Below are positions 33,908-42,958 of a stretch of 64,000 nucleotides of DNA, one piece after another. Every line of letters begins with the position of its first letter. The stretch's first letter is position 1. The stretch spans positions 1,362,001 to 1,426,000 of the forward strand of contig NZ_CP102931.1 in assembly GCF_024734665.1 (NCBI RefSeq), in the 5' to 3' direction. Made by a program: the position numbers and the translations under genes. Below the pieces are notes generated by a model. It did no database searches and was not told where the DNA came from. It saw nothing but the letters and a program-made list of their open reading frames with translations. The DNA comes from Variovorax paradoxus. GTDB taxonomy: Bacteria > Pseudomonadota > Gammaproteobacteria > Burkholderiales > Burkholderiaceae_C.

Positions 33908-35149
33908 TCAAGCCCATGTCATGAACTGGATGGCACGCAGCACATCGGCCTCGCGCTCCATGAAGAAGTCGGTGTGGTTGCTGTTGTCGAGGGTCAGCCG
34001 GTTCGGGGTGTTGAGCGCCGCCACGAGCTGGTTCGAATTCGTGATGGCCGCGCTACGGATCATGCGCACGTAGTCCGAGGCATCTTTCTGCGTCTTGGCA
34101 TCGAGCGGCAGTTCCAGCCACGGGAACATGTCGCGGGTGTCCGCAGGCAGGGCGGTCACGACCAGCGAAGGTGCGCGCACGGCCTTGTAGTCGGGCGAGA
34201 ACGAGTGGGCGGCTGTTTCCATCGCGTCATTCACTTCGCTGGGTGTGTTGAGACTCACGCTTCCGTCGGCATGGATGTCGAGGCTGTCGCGCAGGTTCGC
34301 TTCCAGCACAGGCCACCAGTTCTTCGAATTGCGGCGGGAGAAGGCGATGGCAGCCTGCAGCGAGCGGCCGTTCTCCGGCTTCGGTTTGGGTTCTTCGAGC
34401 AGTGAGTTCGTCGGTACGTCCTCGCCGCCACTGTCTGCGCCCACCGTGTAATCGAAGGTCGTGTCGAGATAGATCAGGCCCTGCGTCCGTTCGGGATACA
34501 GGCCCGCGAAGCGCGTGAGCTCGTTGCCTGCGATCGAATGGCCGCCCAGCACCGCGCGCCGTACGCCGAGGGCGTCAAGCACGGCCTTCAGGTCGGCCAC
34601 GAGCGTGTCCACCTCGTAGTACTGCGTGGCGGTCTTCACGGGCAGCGGCTTGTCCGAGAGGCCGTAGCCGCGGCGGCTGATCGCGATCACGCGCGACTTG
34701 GCGGCCAGTGCGGGTGCGAGGCCGTCGAAGCTGCGCGCGTTGGCGCCAAGCCCGGGCAGAAATACAAAGACCGGGCCGGTGCTGCGGGGCGGCTGCCAGT
34801 CGCGCACCTGCAGCGAGACTTCGGGCGAGCTCGAGACCTTGATACGGCGGTCGATGACGGAGACTTTGCCTTCGCCACTGTCGTTCCTTGGGCTTCCATC
34901 GCCAACACCCGGGTTGGTGTTCGGGGGGGCATCCGGGTTGGCACCTGGGCCGGCAGCGGCGGGAGCAGCAGGACTGGCATCCGTGCCAATGCCGGGCCCG
35001 ATGCCAACGCCGCCGCGGCCGCCGCCACCACCGCAGGCGGCGAGCCCTGCAGCACTGGTCAGTGCCATGGCATGGAGGATGTCCCGCCGCCGGAGGCGGT
35101 TGCGATCCGGCTGGTCGCGAGGGGCCAGGAGGGTGGGCGATCGATTCAC
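33908..35149 (-). CDS. Alpha/beta hydrolase, Tat-type lipoprotein
   Basis: A 413-residue exported hydrolase. A twin-arginine-like start R-R-R-D-I-L (residues 20-25) leads to a hydrophobic stretch ending in the lipobox L-A-A-C at about residue 39, then a Gly/Pro/Ala-rich linker of some 60 residues. The catalytic domain has P-G-L-G-A-N-A-R-S near residue 132 (oxyanion loop), the nucleophile in G-G-H-S-I-A-G-N near residue 200, and a late N-S-N-H-T-D-F that supplies the histidine. The substrate is unknown. The stop lies 17 bases from the convergent imine reductase stop. Confidence 0.83.
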   Translation of the reverse strand: MNRSPTLLAPRDQPDRNRLRRRDILHAMALTSAAGLAACGGGGGRGGVGIGPGIGTDASPAAPAAAGPGANPDAPPNTNPGVGDGSPRNDSGEGKVSVIDRRIKVSSSPEVSLQVRDWQPPRSTGPVFVFLPGLGANARSFDGLAPALAAKSRVIAISRRGYGLSDKPLPVKTATQYYEVDTLVADLKAVLDALGVRRAVLGGHSIAGNELTRFAGLYPERTQGLIYLDTTFDYTVGADSGGEDVPTNSLLEEPKPKPENGRSLQAAIAFSRRNSKNWWPVLEANLRDSLDIHADGSVSLNTPSEVNDAMETAAHSFSPDYKAVRAPSLVVTALPADTRDMFPWLELPLDAKTQKDASDYVRMIRSAAITNSNQLVAALNTPNRLTLDNSNHTDFFMEREADVLRAIQFMTWA

Positions 35150-35312
35150 GTCGGTGTTCCGTTTCCGTGTGGTGAGGAGTCGCTCCAGTGTCCGGGCCCC
35201 ACCTGAAGGGCTGCTTCGGCATTCATGAAGATTTCCTGAAGTGCTTCACCCGCGTGTCGCTGATACTCCGGCCACATTCCGGAAACGGAGTGGTTCGTTC
35301 ACGTGGAGGCTC

Positions 35313-35996
35313 ATGAATCTCTTGCTTGTTGAGGACGACCTTGACCTGGGCAACGGCGTGCGCATCGCGCTGGCCAATCAAGGCATGGATGTGGTGTGGG
35401 TCCGCAGACTCGACGACGCCTTGCGCACCCTCGACGGCGGCACCTTCGACATGGTGCTGCTCGACCTCGGCCTGCCCGACGGCGACGGGCTCGACCTGCT
35501 GTTCCGCCTGCGCCGCGACCGGCAGATATTGCCGGTGCTGGTGCTGAGCGCTCGCGACGCGCTGACCGACCGGCTGCGCAGCCTGGACGACGGCGCGGAC
35601 GACTATCTCGTCAAGCCCTTTGCGCTGGCCGAGCTGCTGTCGCGCGTGCGGGCGCTCGCGCGGCGCAGCTACGGCTTCAACGACGAGACCATCCGCATGC
35701 GCGGCCTGGCGCTGCACGAGCCCACGCGCGGCGTGATCGTCGATGGCGAGCCGGTGGAGCTTTCGCGCTGCGAGTTCGACCTGCTGGCCTTGCTGCTCAA
35801 GCGCACCGGCCGCGTGGTCACGCGCCGCGTGATGGAAGAGCAGGTGCTGCCCGGCGGCCAGGCCAACGGCAGCAATTCGCTCGAAGTGCACATCTCCAAC
35901 CTGCGCAAGAAGATCGGCCAGGGCTACATCCGCACGGTGCGCGGCATCGGCTACGTGATTGACGTGCAGTCGCTCGTGCGGAGCACGCAGAAATGA
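35313..35996 (+). CDS. OmpR-type response regulator (QseB/PmrA-like)
   Basis: A 227-residue response regulator. The receiver domain has the acidic pair E-D-D at 7-9, the phosphorylated aspartate D51 in V-L-L-D-L-G-L-P-D-G and the lysine of Y-L-V-K-P-F near residue 102. The C-terminal winged-helix domain has L-S-R-C-E-F-D-L-L near residue 150 and V-R-G-I-G-Y-V near residue 210. The next gene, a histidine kinase, overlaps its stop codon (ATGA). A TTCCGGAA palindrome lies about 30 bases upstream, a possible autoregulatory site. LpxO follows the pair. Confidence 0.93.
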   Translation: MNLLLVEDDLDLGNGVRIALANQGMDVVWVRRLDDALRTLDGGTFDMVLLDLGLPDGDGLDLLFRLRRDRQILPVLVLSARDALTDRLRSLDDGADDYLVKPFALAELLSRVRALARRSYGFNDETIRMRGLALHEPTRGVIVDGEPVELSRCEFDLLALLLKRTGRVVTRRVMEEQVLPGGQANGSNSLEVHISNLRKKIGQGYIRTVRGIGYVIDVQSLVRSTQK

Positions 35997-37420
35997 GGCA
36001 GGCGCTGGCGCAGCGCTGGAAGAACTGGAAACAACCTTCCCTGATGCGGCGCCTGCTGCTGGCGCAGATGGGCGTGGTCGCCTTGCTGTGGACCATGGCC
36101 ATCGCGCTGCTGCTGTACGACTCCTACGAAGACCCCGAGCTGCTGAAGTTCGACAAGATCTTCCAGTCGGTGATTGCAATCGCGAAGAACACGGCCGACC
36201 AGCCCGACAAGCAACAGGAAACCCTGGCCGCCTTCGAGGCTGCGCTGCTCGAAACCATGGGCGACGGCGACGCCGCTTCGGACACCTCGCCGGTGCTGCA
36301 GGTCTGGCAGGGCGACAAATTGATCTACCGCTCGACGGCGGCCGTGCCTGTCATTCTGAATACCGTGCCGAACCGCGTCGAGACCGTGAAGGCGGGCAAC
36401 CGCGAGTGGCGCGCGCGCACGCTGGCCTCGCCCACCTCGGACGTTCGCGTGATGCTGGCCGAGCCCAGCGTCTGGCGGTTGACGGTCACCGTGATGTACC
36501 GCGGCTACTACCTGCTGCCGCTGGTCATCAGCTTGCCTTTTCTGGTGTTTCCCGCGTGGCTGTCGGTGCGCCTTGCGCTGCGGCCGTGGCGCCGGGTGAG
36601 CCAGGAAACCGCTGAGCGCGGGCCGGCCGACCTCACGCCGCTGTCGTACGCGCCGCCGCACAAGGAACTGCAGCCGCTGGTGCAGAGCATCAACAGCCTG
36701 CTGCAGCGGGTGCGCGACAGCACTTCGCGCGAGCGCAGCCTGATCGCCGACGCCGCGCATGAGCTGCGAACGCCGCTGGCCGCCATGCGCGTGAACGTGG
36801 AAGCGCTGAAAGAGCAGAGCACCGACGAACATCAGCGCGAACTCATGGGCAACCTGCTGCGCAGCAACGACCGCGCGGCCCGGCTGGTAGGGCAGTTGCT
36901 GCAGCTCATGCGTAGCGACGCGGTTTCGGACAACGCCCTGCCCGTGATGCTGTCGCTCGACGCGCTGGTGCAAGACCGGCTGGCCATGATCGAAGGCCTG
37001 GCCAGTGCCCGCAACGTCGAGCTGGAACTGGTGAGCGAAGACCGCGTGCCGGTGCTCGGCGAGCGCGAAAGCCTGGTCTCGATGATCGACAACCTCATCA
37101 ACAACGCCATCAAGTACAGCCCGCCGGGGAGCACGGTGGTCGTGCATGTGGCGCGCGAGGGCACCCAGGCACTTCTGACGGTGGCAGACGAGGGACCCGG
37201 CATTCCGCCCGCGCTGCGCGAGCGGGTGTTCGATCGCTTCTTCCGCAACCCCGACCAGAACCAGAGCGGCAGCGGGCTGGGGCTGGCCATCGTCAAATCG
37301 GTGGTCGACCGGCATGGCGGCGAGGTGGCGCTCGGCGAAGTCGCAAACGGCGGCCTGCTGGCCACCGTGCGGCTGCCGCTGGCCATGGCCGATACGCCGC
37401 AGCCCATGCTCTGCAGCTGA
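35993..37420 (+). CDS. Sensor histidine kinase
   Basis: A 475-residue membrane kinase that pairs with the preceding response regulator. Two transmembrane helices (about residues 20-42 and 170-192) flank a periplasmic sensor domain. The phospho-acceptor is H256 in A-D-A-A-H-E-L-R-T-P-L, and the ATPase domain has N-L-I-N-N-A-I-K-Y-S and the G-box G-S-G-L-G-L-A-I-V. The architecture matches QseC/PmrB-type kinases with a two-component sensor N-terminal region. Because the next gene is lpxO, sensing of envelope stress or divalent cations is a reasonable guess. Confidence 0.92.
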   Translation: MRQALAQRWKNWKQPSLMRRLLLAQMGVVALLWTMAIALLLYDSYEDPELLKFDKIFQSVIAIAKNTADQPDKQQETLAAFEAALLETMGDGDAASDTSPVLQVWQGDKLIYRSTAAVPVILNTVPNRVETVKAGNREWRARTLASPTSDVRVMLAEPSVWRLTVTVMYRGYYLLPLVISLPFLVFPAWLSVRLALRPWRRVSQETAERGPADLTPLSYAPPHKELQPLVQSINSLLQRVRDSTSRERSLIADAAHELRTPLAAMRVNVEALKEQSTDEHQRELMGNLLRSNDRAARLVGQLLQLMRSDAVSDNALPVMLSLDALVQDRLAMIEGLASARNVELELVSEDRVPVLGERESLVSMIDNLINNAIKYSPPGSTVVVHVAREGTQALLTVADEGPGIPPALRERVFDRFFRNPDQNQSGSGLGLAIVKSVVDRHGGEVALGEVANGGLLATVRLPLAMADTPQPMLCS

Positions 37421-37513
37421 AACCTCTCCGGGCGCACGGCCAAAGGGCCGGGGCGGGGCCAATTTGGTGCAAAGAATTACACTACCCGGTGCTGTTCACA
37501 GGACACTTTCCAA

Positions 37514-38410
37514 ATGAAGTGGGTCATTCTTGCCATCTTCGCGCTCAGTGCGCTCTACGTTCATTTCCGCGGCCAGGTGCGGCATCGCTTCTTCAGACAG
37601 CTCTCTGATCACTCGACCTTCCTCGCGCCGCTGAACGTCTTCATGTACCTTTTCTCGAAGGTGCCGGGTACGCCGTACCTGTCGCCCGCGCAGTTCCCCG
37701 AGATGCGCGTGCTCGAAGAAAACTGGGAAGTCATCCGCGAGGAAGCGCTGGCCATGCGCAATGGCGGCAGCATCAAGGCGTCGAGCCAGTTCAACGACGT
37801 GGGCTTCAACTCCTTCTTCAAGAGCGGCTGGAAGCGCTTCTACCTGAAGTGGTACGACGAGGCGCATCCTTCGGCCGCCGTGCTGTGCCCGCGCACCACC
37901 GAGCTGCTCAAGGGCATCGGCACCATCAAGGCCGCGATGTTCGCCGAGCTGCCGCCGGGCAGTCGCCTCGTGCGCCACCGCGACCCCTTCGCCGGTTCGC
38001 TGCGCTACCACCTGGGCCTTTGGACGCCGGGCGTGGAAGGCTGCTACATCGACGTGGACGGCCAGCGCTATCACTGGCGCGACGGCGAAGCCGTGGTGTT
38101 CGACGAAACCTTCATCCACTACGCCGAGAACACGACCGACCACGACCGCGTGATCCTGTTCTGCGACATCGAGCGCCCGCTGAAGTACCGCTGGGCCAGT
38201 GCCGTGAACCGCTGGTTCGCGAAGAACCTGCTGGCCGCAGCGAGCTCGCCCAATGACGCGGGCGACAAGACGGGCGGCATCAACCGCGCCTTCAAGTACA
38301 TCTACCAGATCCGCGTGATCGGCAAGCGCCTGAAGGCCTGGGACAAGCGGGTGTACTACCTTGTGAAGTGGGCCATCTTCGGTGGCCTGGCCCTCTGGAT
38401 CTTCTGGTAA
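37514..38410 (+). CDS. lpxO: Lipid A hydroxylase LpxO-like dioxygenase
   Basis: A 298-residue 2-oxoglutarate/Fe(II) dioxygenase of the aspartyl/asparaginyl beta-hydroxylase family. LpxO adds a 2-hydroxyl to a secondary acyl chain of lipid A. Hydrophobic helices lie at both ends (residues 2-18 and about 280-298), as in LpxO. The iron ligands are H155 and D157 in V-R-H-R-D-P and H202 in E-T-F-I-H-Y, with R212 as the probable 2-oxoglutarate contact. It follows a two-component system by 93 bases on the same strand. Confidence 0.88.
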   Translation: MKWVILAIFALSALYVHFRGQVRHRFFRQLSDHSTFLAPLNVFMYLFSKVPGTPYLSPAQFPEMRVLEENWEVIREEALAMRNGGSIKASSQFNDVGFNSFFKSGWKRFYLKWYDEAHPSAAVLCPRTTELLKGIGTIKAAMFAELPPGSRLVRHRDPFAGSLRYHLGLWTPGVEGCYIDVDGQRYHWRDGEAVVFDETFIHYAENTTDHDRVILFCDIERPLKYRWASAVNRWFAKNLLAAASSPNDAGDKTGGINRAFKYIYQIRVIGKRLKAWDKRVYYLVKWAIFGGLALWIFW

Positions 38411-38420
38411 GGCCGGCTTT

Positions 38421-39305
38421 TCAGGGCTTTCGCTGAAGGCCGAAGGCGGTTGCGAAGGCTTGCGCAACCGCCTCGACATTGCGGCTGCCTTCGTCCGAGT
38501 TCCGCCAGACCAGCGAGAGCTTGCGAAACGGAGCGCGGCTTCCCAGGCCCACTTCGCGCACCGCATAGGCATCGACCAGCGGGCGCCTGGGCTGCGGGAC
38601 GACGGAAATCCCCAGGCCCTGGGCGACCATTGCAACGATGGCGTCCATCGAGCGCAGTTCCATCACGCAGCGCGCATCGGGCATCAAGCTGCGCACGTAC
38701 CGCGCGGCGACGCGCCCTCCCGAAAGAGACATGTCGTAGCCGACCCAGTCGTAGGCTTCGAGCAATTGCCTGACCGTCTTGCCGGAGGCATTCGGCGGCG
38801 CCAGCAACACGTAGGGCTGGCGATGCAGCTCCCGCCAGACCAGCCGGCGCGAGCCACCGGCTTCCGGCCTGACCAGCAATGCGACGTCGAGCCGCGCCGC
38901 CTTCAGCTCGGAGATCATTTCGTCGCTGTCGTTCAGCGGGGGAACCACTACATCCAGCGACGGATGCTTCTGGCGAAGCTCATGCAGCGCCTGCGGCAGC
39001 ACGTCGCTCTGCATGCTGGTGATCACGCCGACCCTGATGCGGCCCGCCACCTCCACCACCGGGCGGGAGCGAAGCATCTGCAGCCTGTGGGAGAAGTCGC
39101 CCACCGCGCTCACTACCTCGTGGGCAAAGGCCGTTGGCGCCACCACGCGGGTGGAGCGGTCGAACAGCGGCTTGCCGAAATACTGTTCAAGCTGCTTGAC
39201 CTGCAGGCTCACAGCACTCGGGCTGCAGCCCACGACGCCGGCTGCGGCGGTGAAGCTGCCCTGCTCGAGGATGGTGCGCAAGGTGACCAGCATCGTGAGA
39301 TTCAT
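38421..39305 (-). CDS. LysR family transcriptional regulator
   Basis: A 294-residue LysR-type regulator. The helix-turn-helix at residues 1-60 includes Q-G-S-F-T-A-A-A-G-V-V-G-C-S-P-S-A-V-S, and the effector domain begins G-R-I-R-V-G-V-I near residue 88. It is divergent from a Bug protein and threonine aldolase operon with 105 bases between starts. A dyad in that gap may be its binding site. It likely responds to the ligand carried by the Bug protein. Confidence 0.9.
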   Translation of the reverse strand: MNLTMLVTLRTILEQGSFTAAAGVVGCSPSAVSLQVKQLEQYFGKPLFDRSTRVVAPTAFAHEVVSAVGDFSHRLQMLRSRPVVEVAGRIRVGVITSMQSDVLPQALHELRQKHPSLDVVVPPLNDSDEMISELKAARLDVALLVRPEAGGSRRLVWRELHRQPYVLLAPPNASGKTVRQLLEAYDWVGYDMSLSGGRVAARYVRSLMPDARCVMELRSMDAIVAMVAQGLGISVVPQPRRPLVDAYAVREVGLGSRAPFRKLSLVWRNSDEGSRNVEAVAQAFATAFGLQRKP

Positions 39306-39322
39306 GAGAAATCCTCACAGTT

Positions 39323-39336
39323 GATATTTGTATATC
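39323..39336. promoter_or_regulatory. Candidate LysR box upstream of the Bug/threonine aldolase operon
   Basis: GATAT and ATATC form a five-base dyad around a four-base spacer, 18 bases from the LysR start and about 75 from the Bug gene start. It contains the T-N11-A pattern expected of LysR sites. The region is AT-rich and may also hold the promoter elements. Confidence 0.45.
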
Positions 39337-39410
39337 TCGCTTTACTCATTTTATGGCGCGCCTAGGATTCGCTGAATTCATTCAACCTGTCCGATCGGAA
39401 GCACCCGCTC

Positions 39411-40400
39411 ATGAACGACATCCGACGCCATCGTCTTGCACGTGCCAGGAGCCTGGCATGCACCTTGGGGCTCGCGCTCGCCGCAGCGCATGCGGCCGCC
39501 GCTGCGTGGGTGCCCGAGCGTCCCATCCATCTGGTCTCGCCGAGTCCCCCGGGCGGGGGCACCGATGCCGTCTGCCGCCTGCTCGCGGCCAAACTGGGCG
39601 AGCAGGCCAAGTGGCAGGTGGTCGTCGATACCAAGCCCGGTGCCGGCAACAACATCGGCCTGGAGTTCGGTGCGAAGTCGCCGCCCGACGGCTACACCGC
39701 CGTGCTGGGTGAAACCAGCAACCTGGCGGTCAACCAGTTCCTCTACAAGAAGCTCAGCTTCGACCCCTCCAAAGATCTCGCGCCGGTTGCGCTGGTCGGC
39801 ACGGGCGTGTCTGTGCTGGTGGTGAATGCCTCCAGCCCGTACGACAGCCTCGCTGCGCTGCTGGCGGGCTCGAAGAAGAAACAGCTCGCCTATGCATCGT
39901 CCGGCAATGGAACCGTTGGGCACCTGGTAGCCGAGAACCTACGCGTGACGGCGGGAGCCAACGTTCTGCACGTGCCCTACAAGGGCGGTGGCCCGGCCAT
40001 GACGGACATGCTGGGCGGGCAGGTCGACTTCTACATCTCTTCCCTTGTCTCGGCGCTGCCGCTCATCAAGGACCACAAGCTCCGGGCGCTCGCGGTGACT
40101 TCGGGAGCGCGGGACCCATCGCTGCCTGATGTTCCCACCTTCATCGAGAGCGGCTTCAAGGGCTTCGAGTACTACACGCTCTATGGTGTCGTGGTGCCTG
40201 CGAAGACACCGGAGAACATCGTCCGGACCATGAACACGGAAATCAACCGGGTGCTCGATTCGGCGGATGTCCGGGCCAACCTCGCCGCGCGCGGCATCTA
40301 TGTGCGGACCGGAACGCCGGAAGCGTTCGGCACGTTCCTGAACGGCGAGAGAAAGAAATGGGCGGAGGTCGTGAAAGCGACCGGCGCGGTTGCCGAATGA
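39411..40400 (+). CDS. Bug-family tripartite tricarboxylate transporter binding protein
   Basis: A 329-residue periplasmic binding protein of the Bug family. The signal peptide ends near A-A-A-A-A-W. The mature part starts with R-P-I-H-L-V-S-P-S-P-P-G-G-G-T-D-A, the ligand loop, followed by K-P-G-A-G-N-N-I-G-L-E and V-P-Y-K-G-G-G-P-A-M-T. Its stop overlaps the start of a threonine aldolase gene (ATGA), so import and breakdown of one compound, perhaps a beta-hydroxy amino acid, are probably linked. No membrane subunits are nearby. Confidence 0.92.
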   Translation: MNDIRRHRLARARSLACTLGLALAAAHAAAAAWVPERPIHLVSPSPPGGGTDAVCRLLAAKLGEQAKWQVVVDTKPGAGNNIGLEFGAKSPPDGYTAVLGETSNLAVNQFLYKKLSFDPSKDLAPVALVGTGVSVLVVNASSPYDSLAALLAGSKKKQLAYASSGNGTVGHLVAENLRVTAGANVLHVPYKGGGPAMTDMLGGQVDFYISSLVSALPLIKDHKLRALAVTSGARDPSLPDVPTFIESGFKGFEYYTLYGVVVPAKTPENIVRTMNTEINRVLDSADVRANLAARGIYVRTGTPEAFGTFLNGERKKWAEVVKATGAVAE

Positions 40401-41443
40401 CCCAAGACAGCATGTATCCGCCGGTGGACCTTCGCAGCGACACGGTGACGCTGCCCACAGAGCAGATGTACGACCGCATCGCTTCCGCTCCTCTCGGCGA
40501 CGACGGGCTCGACGGCGACCCGACCGCACTGGAGCTGGAGGCCGAGGCCGCCCGGCTGCTGGGCAAGGAGGCTGCGCTGTATGTTCCGAGCGCAACGATG
40601 GCCAACCTCCTTGCCATCCTCGCCCAGGCCGGGCGGCAGGAAGTCGTTCTTGCCGAAGCGGCATCGCACATCTACGTGACCGAACGCGGCGCGGCCGCGC
40701 TGACAGGGTCGTTCTATCAGGCCATTGCCGGTGTCGACGGTGCCATGGACCTGGGCCTGCTCGCGCAGGCCTTGGGGCCGGGCCGCAACAAGCTGCGCAC
40801 CGGGCTCGTCTGTCTGGAAACCTCTCACAACAATGCCGGCGGGGCGGTGCTGCCGCTCACCCACATGCAGGCGGTGTTTGCAGTGGCCAGGGATGCGGGC
40901 GCTGCCGTCCACCTGGACGGCGCACGCTTGATGAACGCTGCGGTGGCACTGGGCGTGCCAGCCGCTGAGATCACGGCCTTTGCCGATACCGTTTCGCTGT
41001 GCCTGTCCAAGGGCCTGAGCGCGCCTATGGGGGCTGTGCTCGCCGGGCCAACGAACACCATTCAGCGTGCCAGGTGGCACAGGAAGCTGCTCGGGGGCAG
41101 CCAGCGCCAGGTCGGGATCGCCGCGGCCGCGGGGCTAGTTGCCATCACCACCATGGTGGGCCGGCTTGCGGACGATCACGCGGTCGCGCGCCGACTCGCT
41201 CACGGAATCGGCCAGCTCCGGGGGCTTTCCGCCAACGAGCCGCAGACCAACATCGTGCAAGTCGACGTGAGCGCCACGGGGCTCGACGCGGCCCAGTGGG
41301 AAGCTGCGCTGCGCAAGCTGGGCGTGCTGGCCCGGACCTGGGGAAGGCACAAGCTGCGCTGCGTCACCCATCGTCATACGGGTGAGCGCGAAATCGACAC
41401 GGCCCTGGAGGCTTTCAGGGCTGTCGCCGCGAGCGCTGCCTGA
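40397..41443 (+). CDS. Low-specificity threonine aldolase family PLP enzyme
   Basis: A 348-residue fold-type I PLP enzyme of the threonine aldolase/beta-eliminating lyase group, which splits beta-hydroxy-alpha-amino acids into glycine and an aldehyde. Landmarks are D-L-R-S-D-T-V-T-L-P at residues 11-20, E-T-S-H-N-N-A-G-G near residue 141, the PLP aspartate D174 in H-L-D-G-A-R-L, and the Schiff-base lysine K205 in C-L-S-K-G-L. The start overlaps the Bug gene stop by four bases. Chain length and motifs point to the L-specific branch, but stereospecificity cannot be proven by eye. Confidence 0.88.
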   Translation: MTQDSMYPPVDLRSDTVTLPTEQMYDRIASAPLGDDGLDGDPTALELEAEAARLLGKEAALYVPSATMANLLAILAQAGRQEVVLAEAASHIYVTERGAAALTGSFYQAIAGVDGAMDLGLLAQALGPGRNKLRTGLVCLETSHNNAGGAVLPLTHMQAVFAVARDAGAAVHLDGARLMNAAVALGVPAAEITAFADTVSLCLSKGLSAPMGAVLAGPTNTIQRARWHRKLLGGSQRQVGIAAAAGLVAITTMVGRLADDHAVARRLAHGIGQLRGLSANEPQTNIVQVDVSATGLDAAQWEAALRKLGVLARTWGRHKLRCVTHRHTGEREIDTALEAFRAVAASAA

Positions 41444-41462
41444 CTGTCTGGTGCGCTGGGGC

Positions 41463-42152
41463 TCAGGCCTCGGTCCACACCAGCCAGTCGCGCGTGGTGC
41501 CGGCCCAGCTCACGGCGGCAGCGAGCAGCGTGCCGCCGAGCACGTCGAGCAGCACGTGCTGTCGCGTTGCCAGCGTCGAGTAGACGATGCCGAAGGCCCA
41601 TAGCATGTTCAGCGCGCGCAACCATGTGGGCGCTGTCACGCTGCGCAACTGGCGCTCAAGCAATACCGCGGTGAGCACTGCGAACGCGACGTGCAACGAC
41701 GGAAATGCATTGCCGCCCACGTCGGTGGCCTTGAGGAACTGCAGCGCCGGATACTGCGCCCAGTCGACAGCAAACACCGGCACCGTCGTGGGAAAGAGCC
41801 AGAACACCACGAGGCCGACGGCGGCCATGATGGCGGCGTCGCGCGCGCAGGCCCAGAGCTCTGCCTTGTCCTTCGCGAAGGCCGGCGCTAGCGAGATGTA
41901 GAACCACAGCGAGCCGTAGAGCACCATCGCGTCGTCGCTCACGCCCACCCAGTGGTCGAGCCGCGTGAGCGGCATCACTGTCGGCTCCGATGGCGGGTTG
42001 TGCATCACCCAGAAGTACACGACGAAGAAGCCCGAGATGCCGACGGTGGTGCCGATCATCTTCACCAGCCAGAGCGTGGCGATCCGCTGGCCCAATGCCA
42101 TGTACCAGGGCACGGAAGGAAGGGGAGATGAAGTCGCCGGGCGGGAGGTCAT
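41463..42152 (-). CDS. PAP2 superfamily phosphatase
   Basis: A 229-residue membrane phosphatase of the PAP2 group. Five or six hydrophobic helices are seen. The active-site motifs are F-P-S-L-H-V-A-F-A near residue 150 and R-Q-H-V-L-L-D-V-L-G-G near residue 200, which supply the two histidines of the mechanism. These enzymes remove phosphate from lipids such as phosphatidic acid, undecaprenyl pyrophosphate or lipid A, or transfer it. I prefer the ATG at 42152 because a GGGG site precedes it; an upstream ATG at 42179 is possible. It is divergent from a two-component system. Confidence 0.83.
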   Translation of the reverse strand: MTSRPATSSPLPSVPWYMALGQRIATLWLVKMIGTTVGISGFFVVYFWVMHNPPSEPTVMPLTRLDHWVGVSDDAMVLYGSLWFYISLAPAFAKDKAELWACARDAAIMAAVGLVVFWLFPTTVPVFAVDWAQYPALQFLKATDVGGNAFPSLHVAFAVLTAVLLERQLRSVTAPTWLRALNMLWAFGIVYSTLATRQHVLLDVLGGTLLAAAVSWAGTTRDWLVWTEA

Positions 42153-42273
42153 GGATCGCCCCAGCTTATGCAGCTGCATTGCGTGAACATTGCGCTTTCC
42201 GCAATGAGCTGCAAGGAGGCCTCTCCTAGAATGGCCCGCTTCTTTTTTGCACACAGCCCTTGCCGCACCCCTC

Positions 42274-42957
42274 ATGAGAATCCTGCTCGTCGAAGACGAA
42301 GTCGATCTGGCGCAAGCCCTGGCCTCGGCGCTGCGGCAGAACCAGGCGGTGGTCGACGTGGCGAGTTCGCTGCGCGAGGCCGAGGAAGCATCGCTGTCTG
42401 CGCAGCACGACGTGATCGTGCTCGACCGCGGCCTGCCCGATGGCGACGGCCTCTCGCTCGTGGCCTTCCTGCGGCAGAACGATATCGCCACAGCGGTGCT
42501 GGTGCTCACGGCCATGACCGACGTGGCCGAGCGCGTGCTGAGCCTCGACGGTGGCGCGGACGACTACCTTGCCAAGCCCTTCTCGATGGACGAGCTGATG
42601 GCGCGCGTGCGCGCATTGGCGCGGCGCCCCGCGGTGCGCGCGAACCTCGTCATGACGCTCGGGCAGCTTCGCTTCGACCATCACACGCGGCAGGCCCACG
42701 TAGGCGATCTTTGCCTCACGCTGCCGCGGCGCGAATTGCTGGTGCTCGAGGCACTGCTCGAACACCGCGGCCGTACCGTGCTGCGCGAGGCCATGCAAGA
42801 CCGCGTGTACGGCCACAAGGACGAGATTCAGTCGAACGCGCTCGACACGCACGTGTCGCGGCTGCGCTCCAAGCTCGACAAGGCCGGCGCGCAGGTGGAG
42901 ATCCATGCAATTCGCGGCGTCGGCTACCTGATCTGCGCAGCCCGCCTGGCGGCATGA
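42274..42957 (+). CDS. OmpR-type response regulator
   Basis: A 227-residue response regulator of the same class as the one at 35313. The acidic pair is at 7-9 (E-D-E), the phosphorylated aspartate is D51 in V-L-D-R-G-L-P-D-G-D-G, and the conserved lysine is in Y-L-A-K-P-F. The winged-helix domain includes L-P-R-R-E-L-L-V-L-E near residue 148 and I-R-G-V-G-Y-L near residue 213. A histidine kinase follows after a single base and a divergent PAP2 phosphatase gene lies upstream, which makes that gene a likely target. Confidence 0.93.
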   Translation: MRILLVEDEVDLAQALASALRQNQAVVDVASSLREAEEASLSAQHDVIVLDRGLPDGDGLSLVAFLRQNDIATAVLVLTAMTDVAERVLSLDGGADDYLAKPFSMDELMARVRALARRPAVRANLVMTLGQLRFDHHTRQAHVGDLCLTLPRRELLVLEALLEHRGRTVLREAMQDRVYGHKDEIQSNALDTHVSRLRSKLDKAGAQVEIHAIRGVGYLICAARLAA

Positions 42958-42958
42958 C

